Below, in pieces: positions 33,411 through 44,501 of a stretch of 64,000 nucleotides of DNA. The notes under the pieces are model-generated. The model made no database searches. It was given only the letters and a program-made list of their open reading frames with translations, and was not told the DNA's origin. Source of the stretch: Capniomyces stellatus. Its lineage: Eukaryota > Kickxellomycota > Harpellomycetes > Harpellales > Legeriomycetaceae. The stretch lies in assembly GCA_001661515.1 (NCBI GenBank), contig LUVW01000015.1, forward strand, positions 412,973 through 476,972. The letters are read 5' to 3'. Positions within the stretch are counted from its first letter, which is position 1, and each line of letters opens with the position of its first letter. The translations under genes were made by a program, and so were the position numbers.

Positions 33411-36300
33411 ATGAAATATAATATATTGTTAATAATATATGGTATTAACGTTTTAAAAAACAGTAGCGGACAAATAATAACGCAAAATGGAAACAGATTG
33501 GAAACGATAACGATAGAGTTTGGAAAGTTAAATACTCCAAGCGTGCAGTCAACAATACAATCGAATTTGAATAGTAATGAGCTCAGTTCAACAACAACAA
33601 ATGAATTGAATATCAATTTTAGTAGTAGTAATCAAAACATAAGTACTACAACTGCAGTAAACAATATAGCAACTCCAATTACTAGTGTTGCAAATACCAT
33701 AACCAATAGTGTAAATCCAATCAATACAAGCTCAACTGTAACGAGTACTGTTGGTAGTTTGAATACTAGTGGAAACACTATAATTATAAACTATAGTAAA
33801 ACAGAAAATACACTAAGCCAGACAGGTATAAATGCTACAAACAATAGTACAGCTGAAAATCCAATAATCAACACCAATACTCAGGGCGGAACAGGACCAA
33901 ATGTCTCAACAATCACCAATCCTGATGGTTCAGTCTCAACAGTCACTGGTGGACCATATGTCACCAACCCTGATGGATCAATTGCCACTAATTCAGATGG
34001 ACGTCCAATAATCAACACCAGCACCCAAGGTGGAACAGGATCAAATGTCTCAACAATCACCAATCCCGATGGTTCAGTCTCAACAGTCACTGGTGGACCA
34101 TATGTCACCAATCCAGATGGATCAATTGCCACTAACTCTGATGGACGTCCAATAATCAACACCAGCACCCAAGGTGGAACAGGATCAAATGTCTCAACAA
34201 TCACCAATCCCGATGGTTCAGTCTCAACAGTCACTGGTGGACCATATGTCACCAATCCAGATGGATCAATTGCCACTAACTCTGATGGACGTCCAATAAT
34301 CAACACCAGCACCCAAGGTGGAACAGGATCAAATGTCTCAACAATCACCAATCCCGATGGTTCAGTCTCAACAGTCACTGGTGGACCATATGTCACCAAT
34401 CCAGATGGATCAATTGCCACTAACTCTGATGGACGTCCAATAATCAACACCAATACTCAGGGTGGAACAGGATCAAATGTCTCAACAATCACCAATCCCG
34501 ATGGTTCAGTCTCAACAGTCACTGGTGGACCATATGTCACCAATCCAGATGGATCAATTGCCACTAACTCTGATGGACGTCCAANNNNNNNNNNNNNNNN
34601 NNNNNNNNNNNNNNNNNNNNNNNNNNNNNNNNNNNNCAAATGTCTCAACAATCACCAATCCCGATGGTTCAGTTTCAACAGTCACTGGTGGACCATATAT
34701 CACCAACCCTGATGGATCAATTGCCACTAACTCTGATGGACGTCCAATAATCAACACCAGCACCCAAGGTGGATCAGGATCAAATGTCTCAACAATCACC
34801 AATCCCGATGGTTCAGTCTCAACAGTCACTGGTGGACCATATGTCACCAATCCAGATGGATCAATTGCCACTAACTCTGATGGACGTCCAATAATCAACA
34901 CCAGCACCCAAGGTGGAACAGGATCAAATGTCTCAACAATCACCAATCCTGATGGTTCAGTCTCAACAGTCACTGGTGGACCATATGTCACCAATCCAGA
35001 TGGATCAATTGCCACTAACTCTGATGGACGTCCAATAATCAACACCAATACTCAGGGTGGATCAGGATCGAATGTCTCAACAATCACCAATCCTGATGGT
35101 TCAGTTTCAACAGTCACTGGTGGACCATATATCACCAATCCAGATGGATCAATTGCCACTAACTCTGATGGACGTCCAATAATCAACACCAGCACCCAAG
35201 GTGGAACAGGATCAAATGTCTCAACAATCACCAATCCTGATGGTTCAGTCTCAACAGTCACTGGTGGACCATATGTCACCAATCCAGATGGATCAATTGC
35301 CACTAACTCTGATGGACGTCCAATAATCAACACCAATACTCAGGGTGGATCAGGATCGAATGTCTCAACAATCACCAATCCCGATGGTTCAGTCTCAACA
35401 GTCACTGGTGGACCATATATCACCAATCCAGATGGATCAATTGCCACTAATTCAGATGGACGTCCAATAATCAACACCAATACTCAGGGCGGAACAGGAC
35501 CAAATGTCTCAACAATCACCAATCCCGATGGTTCAGTTTCAACAGTCACTGGTGGACCATATATCACCAACCCTGATGGATCAATTGCCACTAATTCAGA
35601 TGGACGTCCAATAATCAACACCAGCACCCAAGGTGGATCAGGGTCAAATGTCTCAACAATCACCAATCCTGATGGTTCAGTCTCAACAGTCACTGGTGGA
35701 CCATATGTCACCAACCCTGATAAATTACCGATATTTGTTTCAGACTTGACTTCACATCTATTTACTACTTATGTTCCTACCGGCTCTTCCTACACTTTAT
35801 TACCAACTACATCGGCCTTGACGATTGTTGTTGACTCCAAATATCCTAACTCCACTCATATCAACGGAATTAAAGTTGATAACAGCACTATTTATCAGAA
35901 CATTAAGGTTAACACTACCATCGATATTGTCAAAGATTTGTCTGATCTTGGAGAAGACGCTTTCCGTAAACCTTTCCGTTTGGTTGAATTCCTTTACAAA
36001 AACTTTGTAAAATTTGACCCCAAAATTGGTAAAAAACCTCACAAGTTTAACAAGAAAACTATATCTTCCGATTCTAACATGGAGCTCTTAGATACTACTG
36101 TTGATTATGTCACTACTGGCAATTCTCAAATTAATTCTGATGAATCTGATATTAACGAGGTGCCACTTCAAAAATTGTTTCAAATCAGCTCTTTAAAGCT
36201 TCGTTCAACCGATTTAAACGCTGATTCTTCTTCGACTGTTACATTCGTTCCACCCGTTGGTATTTTTATAACTTTGTTTGTTTTATTTGCTCTACTTTGA
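33411..36300 (+). CDS. GPI-anchored surface protein with 48-residue tandem repeats
   Basis: One gene, split in the assembly by an N gap that shifts the frame: the first frame runs from 33411 to the gap at 34585, and the second from the gap to the stop at 36300. The N-terminus (MKYNILLIIYGINVL) is hydrophobic, a weak secretion signal. A Ser/Thr/Asn-rich region follows to about residue 150. Then come at least 12 full and one partial copies of a 48-residue (144-bp) repeat: IINTxTQGG, NVSTITNPDGSVSTVTGG, PYVTNPDGSIATNSDGRP. A unique 190-residue domain follows, and the protein ends in a hydrophobic tail (PPVGIFITLFVLFALL) typical of GPI addition. NVS and NTS sites suggest N-glycosylation. These traits fit a cell-wall adhesin. 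No match to a named family; the DGS-rich repeat may form a beta-solenoid. Confidence 0.85.
33864..35721 (+). repeat. 144-bp coding tandem repeat array
   Basis: Units start at 33864, 34008, 34152, 34296 and 34440. A gap-broken unit follows, then units at 34747, 34891, 35035, 35179, 35323 and 35467, and a partial unit at 35611-35721. Units differ mainly at four places: S/N in INTxTQ, T/S in GGxG, P/S before NVS, and V/I in PYxTN. Types alternate (S-T-V with N-S-I) from 34891 to 35466, so a 288-bp higher-order unit is visible. Protein units are nearly identical and silent changes (cct/ccc, agt/tct) also differ little, which points to recent duplication or homogenisation. Confidence 0.97.
34585..34636. 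other. Assembly gap (52 N) of wrong length inside the repeat array
   Basis: Left of the gap a unit ends at 34583, leaving one base; right of it the sequence resumes 34 bases into a unit. The missing part must therefore be 33 bases, or 33 plus a multiple of 144. Fifty-two N cannot be right and causes a false frameshift. Confidence 0.9.
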
Positions 36301-36792
36301 TTTTCTTGCTATTTTTATTTTTTTATTTGTTACTTTGATTTATTTTTGTCTTAACCAGTCAAGTTGTTGGTATTTTTTTTTATTGATGTTGAGATGTTAA
36401 ACACTTTGGAGCAAAAAACAGTTTGCAATTTACGTAGGTTAATTGGTATTTTCTTTGAAATCATTCACTTTCTTCTTTTACTGATCAATACTTTGATTCC
36501 TTATTCAAAACTCTGTACACTCTGTTAAATTATTTTGTTTTTTTTGGTTTACATTGAACATACTAATCAACTTTATAAGTGTAGGCTCTTTTAGATTTAA
36601 AGCGCCAACTGTTAACATTACATACTCATTTGTTTCCATGCTGCTTTTACGTTACCTTTTATATTTTTATTTATATCTTATAAAATCAATGCAATTTAGA
36701 GTGAAAAAAATAAAAAGACTTAATAATATAGTAAAAATTTATCATGTCAATCTAAACGTTATTTCAGCAATAACTGTGTAACAAGCTTTATG
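36301..36792. other. Convergent 3' spacer
   Basis: AT-rich spacer between the adhesin and the Zn2Cys6 gene. The frame at 36554-36781 has no recognisable features. Confidence 0.45.
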
Positions 36793-39042
36793 CTAGTTGA
36801 AAGAAAATGCAGAGGAGATAGCATCGTCAATGTTATTGCCCATAAACAATGAAAGCTCGTGGTAATCCTTCATCACAGATTGGCTAGTTGGACTTGTGGC
36901 GCCAATAAGTGTAGAAGATGTTTCGGAAATAGAGTTGTCAAAAATGGAGACTTTTGAGTTAATGCCAATTTCGGAATTATGACACCTGAAGCTTTGTGAG
37001 TCAGCCATAGCCGTGGTAATTGGCAGGGAACAGGTTCTGTCAAAATTGTCCAAGCTCAACAGTTGGTCGCCCATGATAGTATCCATGTTCCTATTGGCTG
37101 CAATCTCAGAATTGTTATTGGAAGTGGCGTCCTGCTTGCTAGAAATCTGGGAGTGTGGCCATGGGTTTTTAAACTGAAGAACTGAGTGCATCTGCAAGTT
37201 CAGCCTTTGTGCCAAGTCAAACTGACCGCTTCTCTCCAAAAACGAAGTGTGCTCGCTCATACAAGCCATGCTGATAGAAGACTCGGTTGTTCCTGCGCTC
37301 ATACAGGCCAAAACACCAATGTAGACCATACCGCTCAGGTAAACACACGTTCCCAAGCCACCCAGATGGTACCGTACATCAATACCCCTCATCTGGACGA
37401 GCATTTCAGTGACTACCCCTGCAGCACTCAAGCTTCGTTCCTGGATTAAAAACTCTGGTGCTGGTCTGAAGCAAGCAGACAGATCGTCTAGCTTGTCAGG
37501 CATGCTGGGTTGCCAAGTTTCGCTTCCATAGTTCTGGACAATTGCAATAACCAAAGCATGGTACAGCGTATTCACAAAAAGTCTTCCAGCAGACAAGCTT
37601 TCCAGCTCCACATTATTGGTGTGTGTGTTTTGCTGTGGGGTTTGAGAGTTGAATTGGTAGTTTGGTGGAATTGTGCTGTACCACTGGTTCAGCTCCGAAA
37701 GTGTTTGGGAGCAGAACTGCGTGCTACTCGCCATTCCACCTAGCGAAACTGCACCAGCAATCTTGGCTGCTTTAAGCACCAAAACCGCGAGTTTGCCCAC
37801 CCAATTGGCGTTGGTGGTATCGATCTCGTCATACGAAACTGCTGGCGGCAACCCACTTTCCCACGCTGTTATTGCATCAACTAAAACTACAGACCAGAAT
37901 ATGTTTCGGATCTGTGTCTCGTGGTTGGTGTTGCTTCTATGCAACCCTAGTTTTATCCCCATTCTTACTGCCAAGTTCGAAAAGTACAAACTGCTCTTTT
38001 TCTTCAACCCAATGTTTGCCATCACGTTGAGCGACAGCATATTCTCAATGCTGCTTTTTTCCAACATTCTTGATAATCCTGATCCAAACCTTGCGCTGAA
38101 AATGTTGAACATAGCCAAATCCTCGTGTGGACTCGAGTCTACACCGGAGTTCTCTCCATTGCCTCCGTCCAACACCAAACTGCCTGCCGCAAGCACCGAC
38201 ATTAGCAAACTTGAAGGCGACCTGCTATTAAGCAATAACACCAAATGTCGCTCACATCTTTCACGTGGATCCAGCCCTGTTTGTATAGGGTTATAATATT
38301 GGAAAAACTTGTTAATCACAACCGCTGCATCCCCTCCTTCAACCCCCAAAGAAATATACCCTTTGCTTTGCCCATATCCCTCCTCCTCTCTATTCATCAT
38401 TCCTTCATCTAAACTATCTGCCTGGCTTGCTGCATATCTGTGGTTTTTATCTTTAGTCTTGAACATCCCATTAACCTCGCCCTCGCCTATTGAGGATCTG
38501 ATTGATATGTCTTTTAGTCTGCTCATAAGTTCGCCAATCTCTTGATGGATATCCAAAACTTCAGCAAGATTAATTCCCTCTAAAGTACCATTTATTTCAA
38601 TTAGATTACTCCATTCTTTTATTTACATTGCTTTTTCATCTCTTGTTATTCTTTTTATTGCAACTCTGTCTTTTCTTTTTCATATATCGCATACGAATTA
38701 AACTTCTATTCGCTTTTCTGTTGTTTGTTGTTAATCTTTTTTTAATCAAACAAGAGTACTGTATATGTTACCTTCAATAGTTTTGTCCTTTTTCCAAGAC
38801 AAATTCGTTGTGCTACCTGACACGGATTCGGCTGGTGTTGGTGCTGATGTTTGGTTTGCTTTTCTATTCCGTTTTCTTTCATTCACTGGCGAAAAATGGC
38901 AATTAGCCCCTACTCGTATACAACGTCCGCAGGATGGTTTGGCACCATCACATCGAACCTTCTTACTTCTACACATATCACATGATATCTTTAATCTAAC
39001 ATTCACCGGCTCCTCGGTCTTAATTTGCTGAATCTCTTCCAT
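36793..39042 (-). CDS. Zn2Cys6 fungal transcription factor
   Basis: Two exons (39042-38772, 38579-36793) give 685 residues. The binuclear zinc cluster is complete: CDMCRSKKVRC, then CGRC and NC, at about residues 21-48, and it binds DNA as in Gal4. The linker is basic (ERKRNRKAN). The second exon opens with EGINLAEVLDIHQEIGELM, probably a dimerisation helix, and contains the fungal-specific middle homology region at about 240-340 (LAVRMGIKLGLHRS, then RNIFWSVVLVDAITAW). The C-terminus is Ser/Asn-rich with acidic patches that could activate transcription. The target genes cannot be inferred; the neighbours (adhesin and Ssf1) may be chance. Confidence 0.9.
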
Positions 39043-40745
39043 TTTATTTTACTACTATTCTTTTCTACTCTCAATCCTCTCTATGCTTGGCTTATTCTGT
39101 CTTGTTTTTTTTTTTGCTTTTTAATCTATAATCAGAATTAATGATCAATAAATACTGTTGAACTACACTGTTGGGCTATACTGTTGGACTATACTATTGC
39201 TAACAATTTAAAGTTTCCTTCACTACTTACTGGATCTTTTTTAAAAATGCGACATTTCTACCCACAAGCTTAAACTTTAAAATAAAGTAAAAGCTTTGAA
39301 GTGTGCCCTTACTAAAACTGCACTTACCATTCGGTTTTAATTTATCTTTTAGGCTTTTTCGTCAGCCCTTGTTATTTTCTTTTTTTTCAATTTGTCTTTT
39401 ACTAATTATTTTTTTTTTACATTTACCTTTTTGCCTTTTATTGTTGTTTGAAACTTTGCAATTCTGATGGAATTGTTACTTGTTTATCTTTATAACCCGC
39501 CTACCTTTCCATTTGCTATTTGAAATTAAAATTACTCAAGCTTTATCAATAATACCCTTTTCAATTATTCCTCATCGATACTTAATTGCCAATTCTGTTT
39601 CAAATTATATTCACCACTATTTTTTGTTACATTAACTTGCTATTTTTTTTTTCTTCACTTTTTTTTTTTTTTTAAAAAAAACTCTCTTGCTGCACTATCT
39701 GATGCACCTACTTGCTAATCAGTTTAGTTTCACTCCAACATCTCTACGACAAACCTCACTACCTATTACTGCAGCTACTTACTCTTTTACCGTTGAATTT
39801 TACTTGCTATGCTTTACTTTTATAAATCTGGTTAAATACGTCTATTTACGATATGTTTATTGGCCCATAGCCACTTTTTTATTATATTTGATTTCATCAT
39901 CGCCTTTTTAATTAGATAGTTTTCTTTCTTCCTATAACTGGATTTTGTCAAATTGCTTGAAATAACGTCACTTTTAATCAAACCTCATACAGACCAAGTC
40001 TTTCTCTCAAATAAACACGAATAAAATCACCAACTCGTGATCAATTTCCAGGCTTTCTGCAATAGCTAGCCCAAAAACAGACGAAGAGATATCAACATTT
40101 TACCTGAATTATCAACTCTAGTCTTGCATTAGCCAATAGCACGTTTAAAGTTGATTGCTTTTCCCAATCCTACTTACAACATGAATCTATTTTAGATTTA
40201 AATCTATCTTCAACTGCTATATTGAAAACCCAACTTTGTTGGTTAATACAGCCTGGAAATCAAAAACAGAATCCTTCTACACCAATTATCAAGGAAAGCA
40301 CGCACATAACTTTTGCTCACTAGTCCAATTCGATCTAATAATTTTAACTCTACAATTCCTAAATAGACAAATCAAAACACGGTATAATGCTACAACAACA
40401 AAAAAAAACAATCAAGTATTAGCCTTGTACTTTATACAGCCACCCAGCTGTCGGAATAAGAACACAGGTACACAAATCGCTACACCGCCACATCAACTAA
40501 TCAACCTCTAGATAAACATACAACAGCATTACTCACTTGCACACTCATGAACTCAGTAAGAATTAACGCAAATTTCAATAATTTGGCCAGTACACTAGGA
40601 GTACACACTAGAACAGTCTGGGAGTAACGCTTTATTTCAAATCAAAGCTAAATAACAATAAATAAATCAAAATCAAGAGAGAGAGAAAAAAAAAAATTGG
40701 AACATCTAAGCCATTCAATGGTATATAAATGGATTATAGTTGGAA
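39043..40745. other. AT-rich spacer
   Basis: Long region with no supported gene, probably holding the upstream control region of the Zn2Cys6 gene and the 3' end of the Ssf1/PPAN gene. Poly-T runs near 39405 and 39660 and a poly-A run near 40689 stand out. Short frames such as 39687-39911 and 40236-40511 show no features. Confidence 0.45.
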
Positions 40746-42916
40746 TCATCGACTTTTCCTGTTGCCCCCTCCTCTTCCACCTCTACCACCACCTCTACCA
40801 CCACCTCTGCTACTACCACCACCTCTGCTGCTACCTCTGCTTCCACCTCTGCTGCTACCACCACCTCTGCTGCTACCTCTGCTTCCACCTCTGCTGCTTT
40901 CACCTCGTGACTCCCTGGCTTTAAATGAGCCTTGACCACCAAAACTGCCTCTACCGGAAACTCTATCCTTAAAGCCACGGCCTGCACCAGAGCTGCCTTT
41001 ATCAGACCTAAACTTTGTGGCTTTACCCTTGTTATCTCGGTCATTACCGCCTCTACCCTGTTTCTCGTACTGATTAAGTCCATCATCGCTGTTAATATCG
41101 CTCATGTCCTCAACCCCACTGTCTGAGTCACTGGCATCACCTCGCGAGGCACTAGATATCTTTGAGGCTTTCCCTCCGCCTGCAGGCAGCTTGCGTCCAA
41201 CTTCCGTCTCAGGCATTACATACTCGTCGTCCATGTCTCCATCGCTTTCATCGTCAAAGACATCTGTCCTCTTTGTGGTGAGTTTGTCTTCCTCATCGCT
41301 GTAGTCAGACTCTTCATTAATCTCACCATCCCCATCTATCCCATCGTTGTCAGATCCTTCATTCTCAGAATTGCTGTTATACTTTTCAACATCCGAATTT
41401 CCTTGTTCTGACTCCTCAATTTCGTCATCATCATTGTCATCACTTCCGCTGTTCTCATTTTTGTCAAATCGAACCCTCTTACTTTTAGAATCCTTTTCTG
41501 CCTTTTTACGAGCAACATTGGCCTCTTGCTGCTGCTTTCTGCGCGCCTTTTCGGTAAGCTTAATCTGTTTTCTTGCCAGAATCTCCTTGACCTCTTCGGG
41601 GGTCTTGTGTATGTATCGGTGATACATAATCTCCCCTTCACAAAGTCCGTTTTCTATCTTGTTCAATTCAAGCTCCATTCTTGGCCCTATCTCAACCAAT
41701 CTAACCGACCTTTGCTCAGACTTTCTGTTTCCACGCCCTATAAAGTTCTGCGACAAAGTAACCTTGCTTTCGCCTCCATCCTCTACCTCTGAATCCGACG
41801 CATAAGCCTCGTGTAAAACAAACTCTCCTATATCTTTTAGCTTGCTCAGCTTTTCCATATTGCTATTCAGTTTTGCTGTAGACCCAATTGTCTCTGCCCC
41901 CACCAATCGCTTAATCCCCTTAGTAACCCCCACCACTTTCACCGTTACCAAGTAGTGTCTAAAATCAATTCTGCCTGTATCCTCATTATAACTCAGCAAC
42001 ACCACTCTCCTCGCATCCGCTAAATGCATTGTTGTTGGGTCAATTGTAGGAAACATGTTTTGGAACACTGTTGACATCAGCTTAAACTGCTTTCCTTTCT
42101 CTTCGCCAATACCAAATGAATTCAAAATCAACTATACACATACAATTCCACATACAAACACTCTCATTTATCAGTATCTTTGTTTACAACCACATTTATT
42201 TGACTTTATATATACTCATATTGGTTTTGATTCCGTCCCCTCCATCTATACTTGTACTGTTTACTTACCAAAGGCGGTGTCTTGAATTCTGACCCAAGTG
42301 ACTTTGGACTCTTCTGGATTGCCCTAATATCTCTTGCCAAAGTATATTGATTCACTTTAAACGTCAATGTTGGCCCACGAGGCAAACATCCTATTCGCAA
42401 GTTTGTCCCCACTGGCGTTTGCGAAAACATCATAAAATGTGTCACTCCAAGTGGCCCCGCCACTGCAACATAATCTCTCAGCTTGTTACTTTTACGCTCC
42501 CGAAGCCTCGACGCTGTGTTTGGCTCCATCAACAATCTAACATCGTGCACCAATTGTGACACCGTGCCACCAACCTTTCCAAATGCCGCCACAAAGGACT
42601 TTGGAGCAGAAGCAATTAAATCTGATATAACCGGCTTTGGCTGCTTTCTCTTCTATTAAAATTTTTATTAAAAAATTTTTTTAACCAAGTTGATATTAGT
42701 ACAACAACAACAGCAACGTCTACGATTCTATCTTTGGCGTGACAAAATAATACAATAATCAGATTCGTAGCTTTGTCTGTCAAATTAGCTTCAGGCAAAA
42801 ACTAAGTATCATGATTTCTGTTCCAATAACTATTTTTTCTACTTTTATACTCCTCAAATCGCCCTTCAACTTCATTCCAGCGTTCTGCTCCATCAACTTA
42901 CTCTTCTCTTTACCAT
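40746..42916 (-). CDS. SSF1: Ssf1/PPAN (Peter Pan) Brix-domain ribosome assembly factor
   Basis: Three exons (42916-42902, 42652-42269, 42131-40746) give 594 residues. The first exon encodes only MVKRR and joins KRKQPKP in exon 2; I chose it because it gives a start, a GTAAGT donor and the basic N-terminus usual for the family. The Brix domain fills about residues 20-300: LVHDVRLLMEPNTASRL, VAVAGPLGVTHFMMF, LPRGPTLTFKV, MSTVFQNMFPTIDP, IDFRHYLVTV and VRLVEIGPRMELEL. Ssf1 acts in the nucleolus in maturation of the 60S subunit and 27S pre-rRNA. The C-terminal part is Lys- and Asp/Glu-rich, then ends in a Ser/Arg/Gly tail with many RGG and SRGG copies, encoded by a short DNA repeat at about 40755-40905. 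Confidence 0.93.
40755..40905 (-). repeat. Coding repeat for the RGG/SRGG tail of Ssf1
   Basis: Short repeats of CCACCTCTGCTGCTACC type (plus-strand reading) in which a near-identical block recurs. They encode alternating SRGGGSSRGGSRGS segments on the minus strand. RGG tracts bind RNA and are arginine-methylated in nucleolar proteins. Confidence 0.8.
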
Positions 42917-43484
42917 GTTTTTTGCTCTTTTTTATTGTTTTGCTTCAAGATTCAGATTATTCCTAATCGTGTTTTGATCTGCTTTAAATCTACTAGACTA
43001 AATCCAAATCTAATTATTCTTCCAACTAAATATTACCCGGATCTAAACTGTTTTTTTAAACATATGAAAAAAAAGCCTCAATAAAATTTTTTAACTTGAT
43101 TCATTTAACTCGATTTATTTAACTTTTAGAATGGTTATATTTCAATAAAAAAAATAATATTATAGCTGTTAAAAATTTTTAACGAACTTACCTAATAAAA
43201 AGATCCAATTAAATCGCTCTATACTAGTAATTTTGATTTGGTTCAACTATTTTTTTATTGAAATTTGAATTTAATTTTTGATTATTATTTCTGATTTATT
43301 TTTGATTTGTTCTTGATTTATTTATTTTTTTTATTGAAGTGAATTTATTAAATAATTTTATAAAATAAACTCGGAAGTAAATGGGTGTGCTAATGATTAA
43401 AACCTAAGTAGTAAAGATTAGTGGTTATTCGTGATTGTAAGTAGTTGTACAGTTATCAGGTAAATCGTAGCGTAGGGCAGTGAG
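42917..43484. other. Very AT-rich spacer
   Basis: No gene seen. The stretch 43270-43330 consists of TGATTTATTT-like repeats, and a similar block lies at 43845-43870, so the small gene between them is flanked by related AT-rich sequence. Confidence 0.45.
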
Positions 43485-43778
43485 TTATATCGTGAGGAAG
43501 CCAAGGCCGCCTCTAGTTGAGCCTATGTCTGGTTCTATGAAAAACCACTGGTTCTCTATAGTTAACCATGTTGTTTCAAATTTCTCTCGTGGTTGGTGTC
43601 TGAAGTCGTGACCAATTTTATCCATTAAATTGTATTTGACCCTGTTGACCATTGTGAACTTGTCGATTTTTTCCATTGATAAAACAATTTCAGTTCGAGT
43701 CTTGTAGATTTCCCATAGTGCGAAAGCGTGGAAAAATTTTCTTTGAGGAATGAGAGCTGTTTTTTTAAACGCCTCCAT
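43485..43778 (-). CDS. Small conserved-looking protein, unknown function
   Basis: A 97-residue frame with ordinary amino-acid composition, unlike the AT noise around it. Segments such as QRKFFHAFALWEIYKTRTE, MVNRVKYNLMDKIGHDF, and FETTWLTIENQWFFIEPD look like part of a globular protein; the last has an NTF2-like feel, but this is only an impression. The frame could be the last exon of a longer gene. No family assigned. Confidence 0.45.
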   Translation of the reverse strand: MEAFKKTALIPQRKFFHAFALWEIYKTRTEIVLSMEKIDKFTMVNRVKYNLMDKIGHDFRHQPREKFETTWLTIENQWFFIEPDIGSTRGGLGFLTI

Positions 43779-44225
43779 AATATTAATAAACTTGTAATTA
43801 ATATCGTTTTTTCTAATGCTTATTTTGTTAAATAATTCTTGATTTATTTCTGATTTATTTTTTATTTAATTTTGGCTTTTTGAACCTGGGCAAGTAACCA
43901 ATTAACTAAAAGAAAACTAAACAAGCGAGTTTAAAACCTGGAACACATCCGTCTACAAACACTTTTGATTTGGGTTATTTTGTTTTGATTCCTTTTTTAT
44001 TTCTAGCATAAACTGATAATTTCACCAGTAGTCCTGGGCACACAGTACTACTAACAATTAACACCTTTGAATCCAAATACAAAGCTATAAATCTAAGCTT
44101 ATAGCTTCTAACCAAAGTGTGTAGGTAAAAATAATGTATCTGTTAAAAATATCTATACTACCTTCAATTTCAGTTTAAACACTATTAAACTGTACTATTT
44201 TGAAGTGTCGATTTAATAATTGAGA
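43779..44225. other. AT-rich spacer
   Basis: Nothing supportable beyond the TGATTTATTT-like block noted at 43845-43870. Confidence 0.4.
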
Positions 44226-44501
44226 TTAAACCATTTGAATGGCCACTATATACCCGGCTGATAATAGCACAGTCCCATACAAATATGAGCCCATTCCATT
44301 TTTGATATCAACATTCGATCTTGCGTTACTGGTATTATTGGAACCCAAATGAGTCACATTAGGAATTGTACCATTTGCAACAGTGTCGTTTCCTTGAGCC
44401 GCTACATTTGGAGAACCAGCTGCTACTTGTGGTTCTACGACTAGTGCCATGGCATTGCTTGCTAGCGCTGAAAGTGTCAAAGTTAAAATTGAAAGTCTCA
44501 T
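44226..44501 (-). CDS. Small secreted, probably GPI-anchored glycoprotein
   Basis: A 91-residue protein with a textbook signal peptide (MRLSILTLTLSALASNAMA). A short Asn/Thr/Gly-rich middle holds several N-glycosylation sites (NDT, NGT, NVT, NTS), and a hydrophobic C-terminus (GTVLLSAGYIVAIQMV) fits a GPI-addition signal. The predicted mature peptide is only about 50 residues, like the short wall peptides of many fungi. Base composition is richer than its flanks, supporting coding. No family recognised. Confidence 0.6.
   Translation of the reverse strand: MRLSILTLTLSALASNAMALVVEPQVAAGSPNVAAQGNDTVANGTIPNVTHLGSNNTSNARSNVDIKNGMGSYLYGTVLLSAGYIVAIQMV

Noticed and set aside
33881..35714. Long minus-strand frames (up to 190 codons) antisense to the adhesin repeats
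   Set aside because: They repeat with the same 144-bp period and exist only because the sense codons lack reverse stops; no start signal or domain.
37673..38296. 207-codon plus-strand frame
   Set aside because: Shadow of the Zn2Cys6 factor, which has splice-consistent frame and domain support on the other strand.
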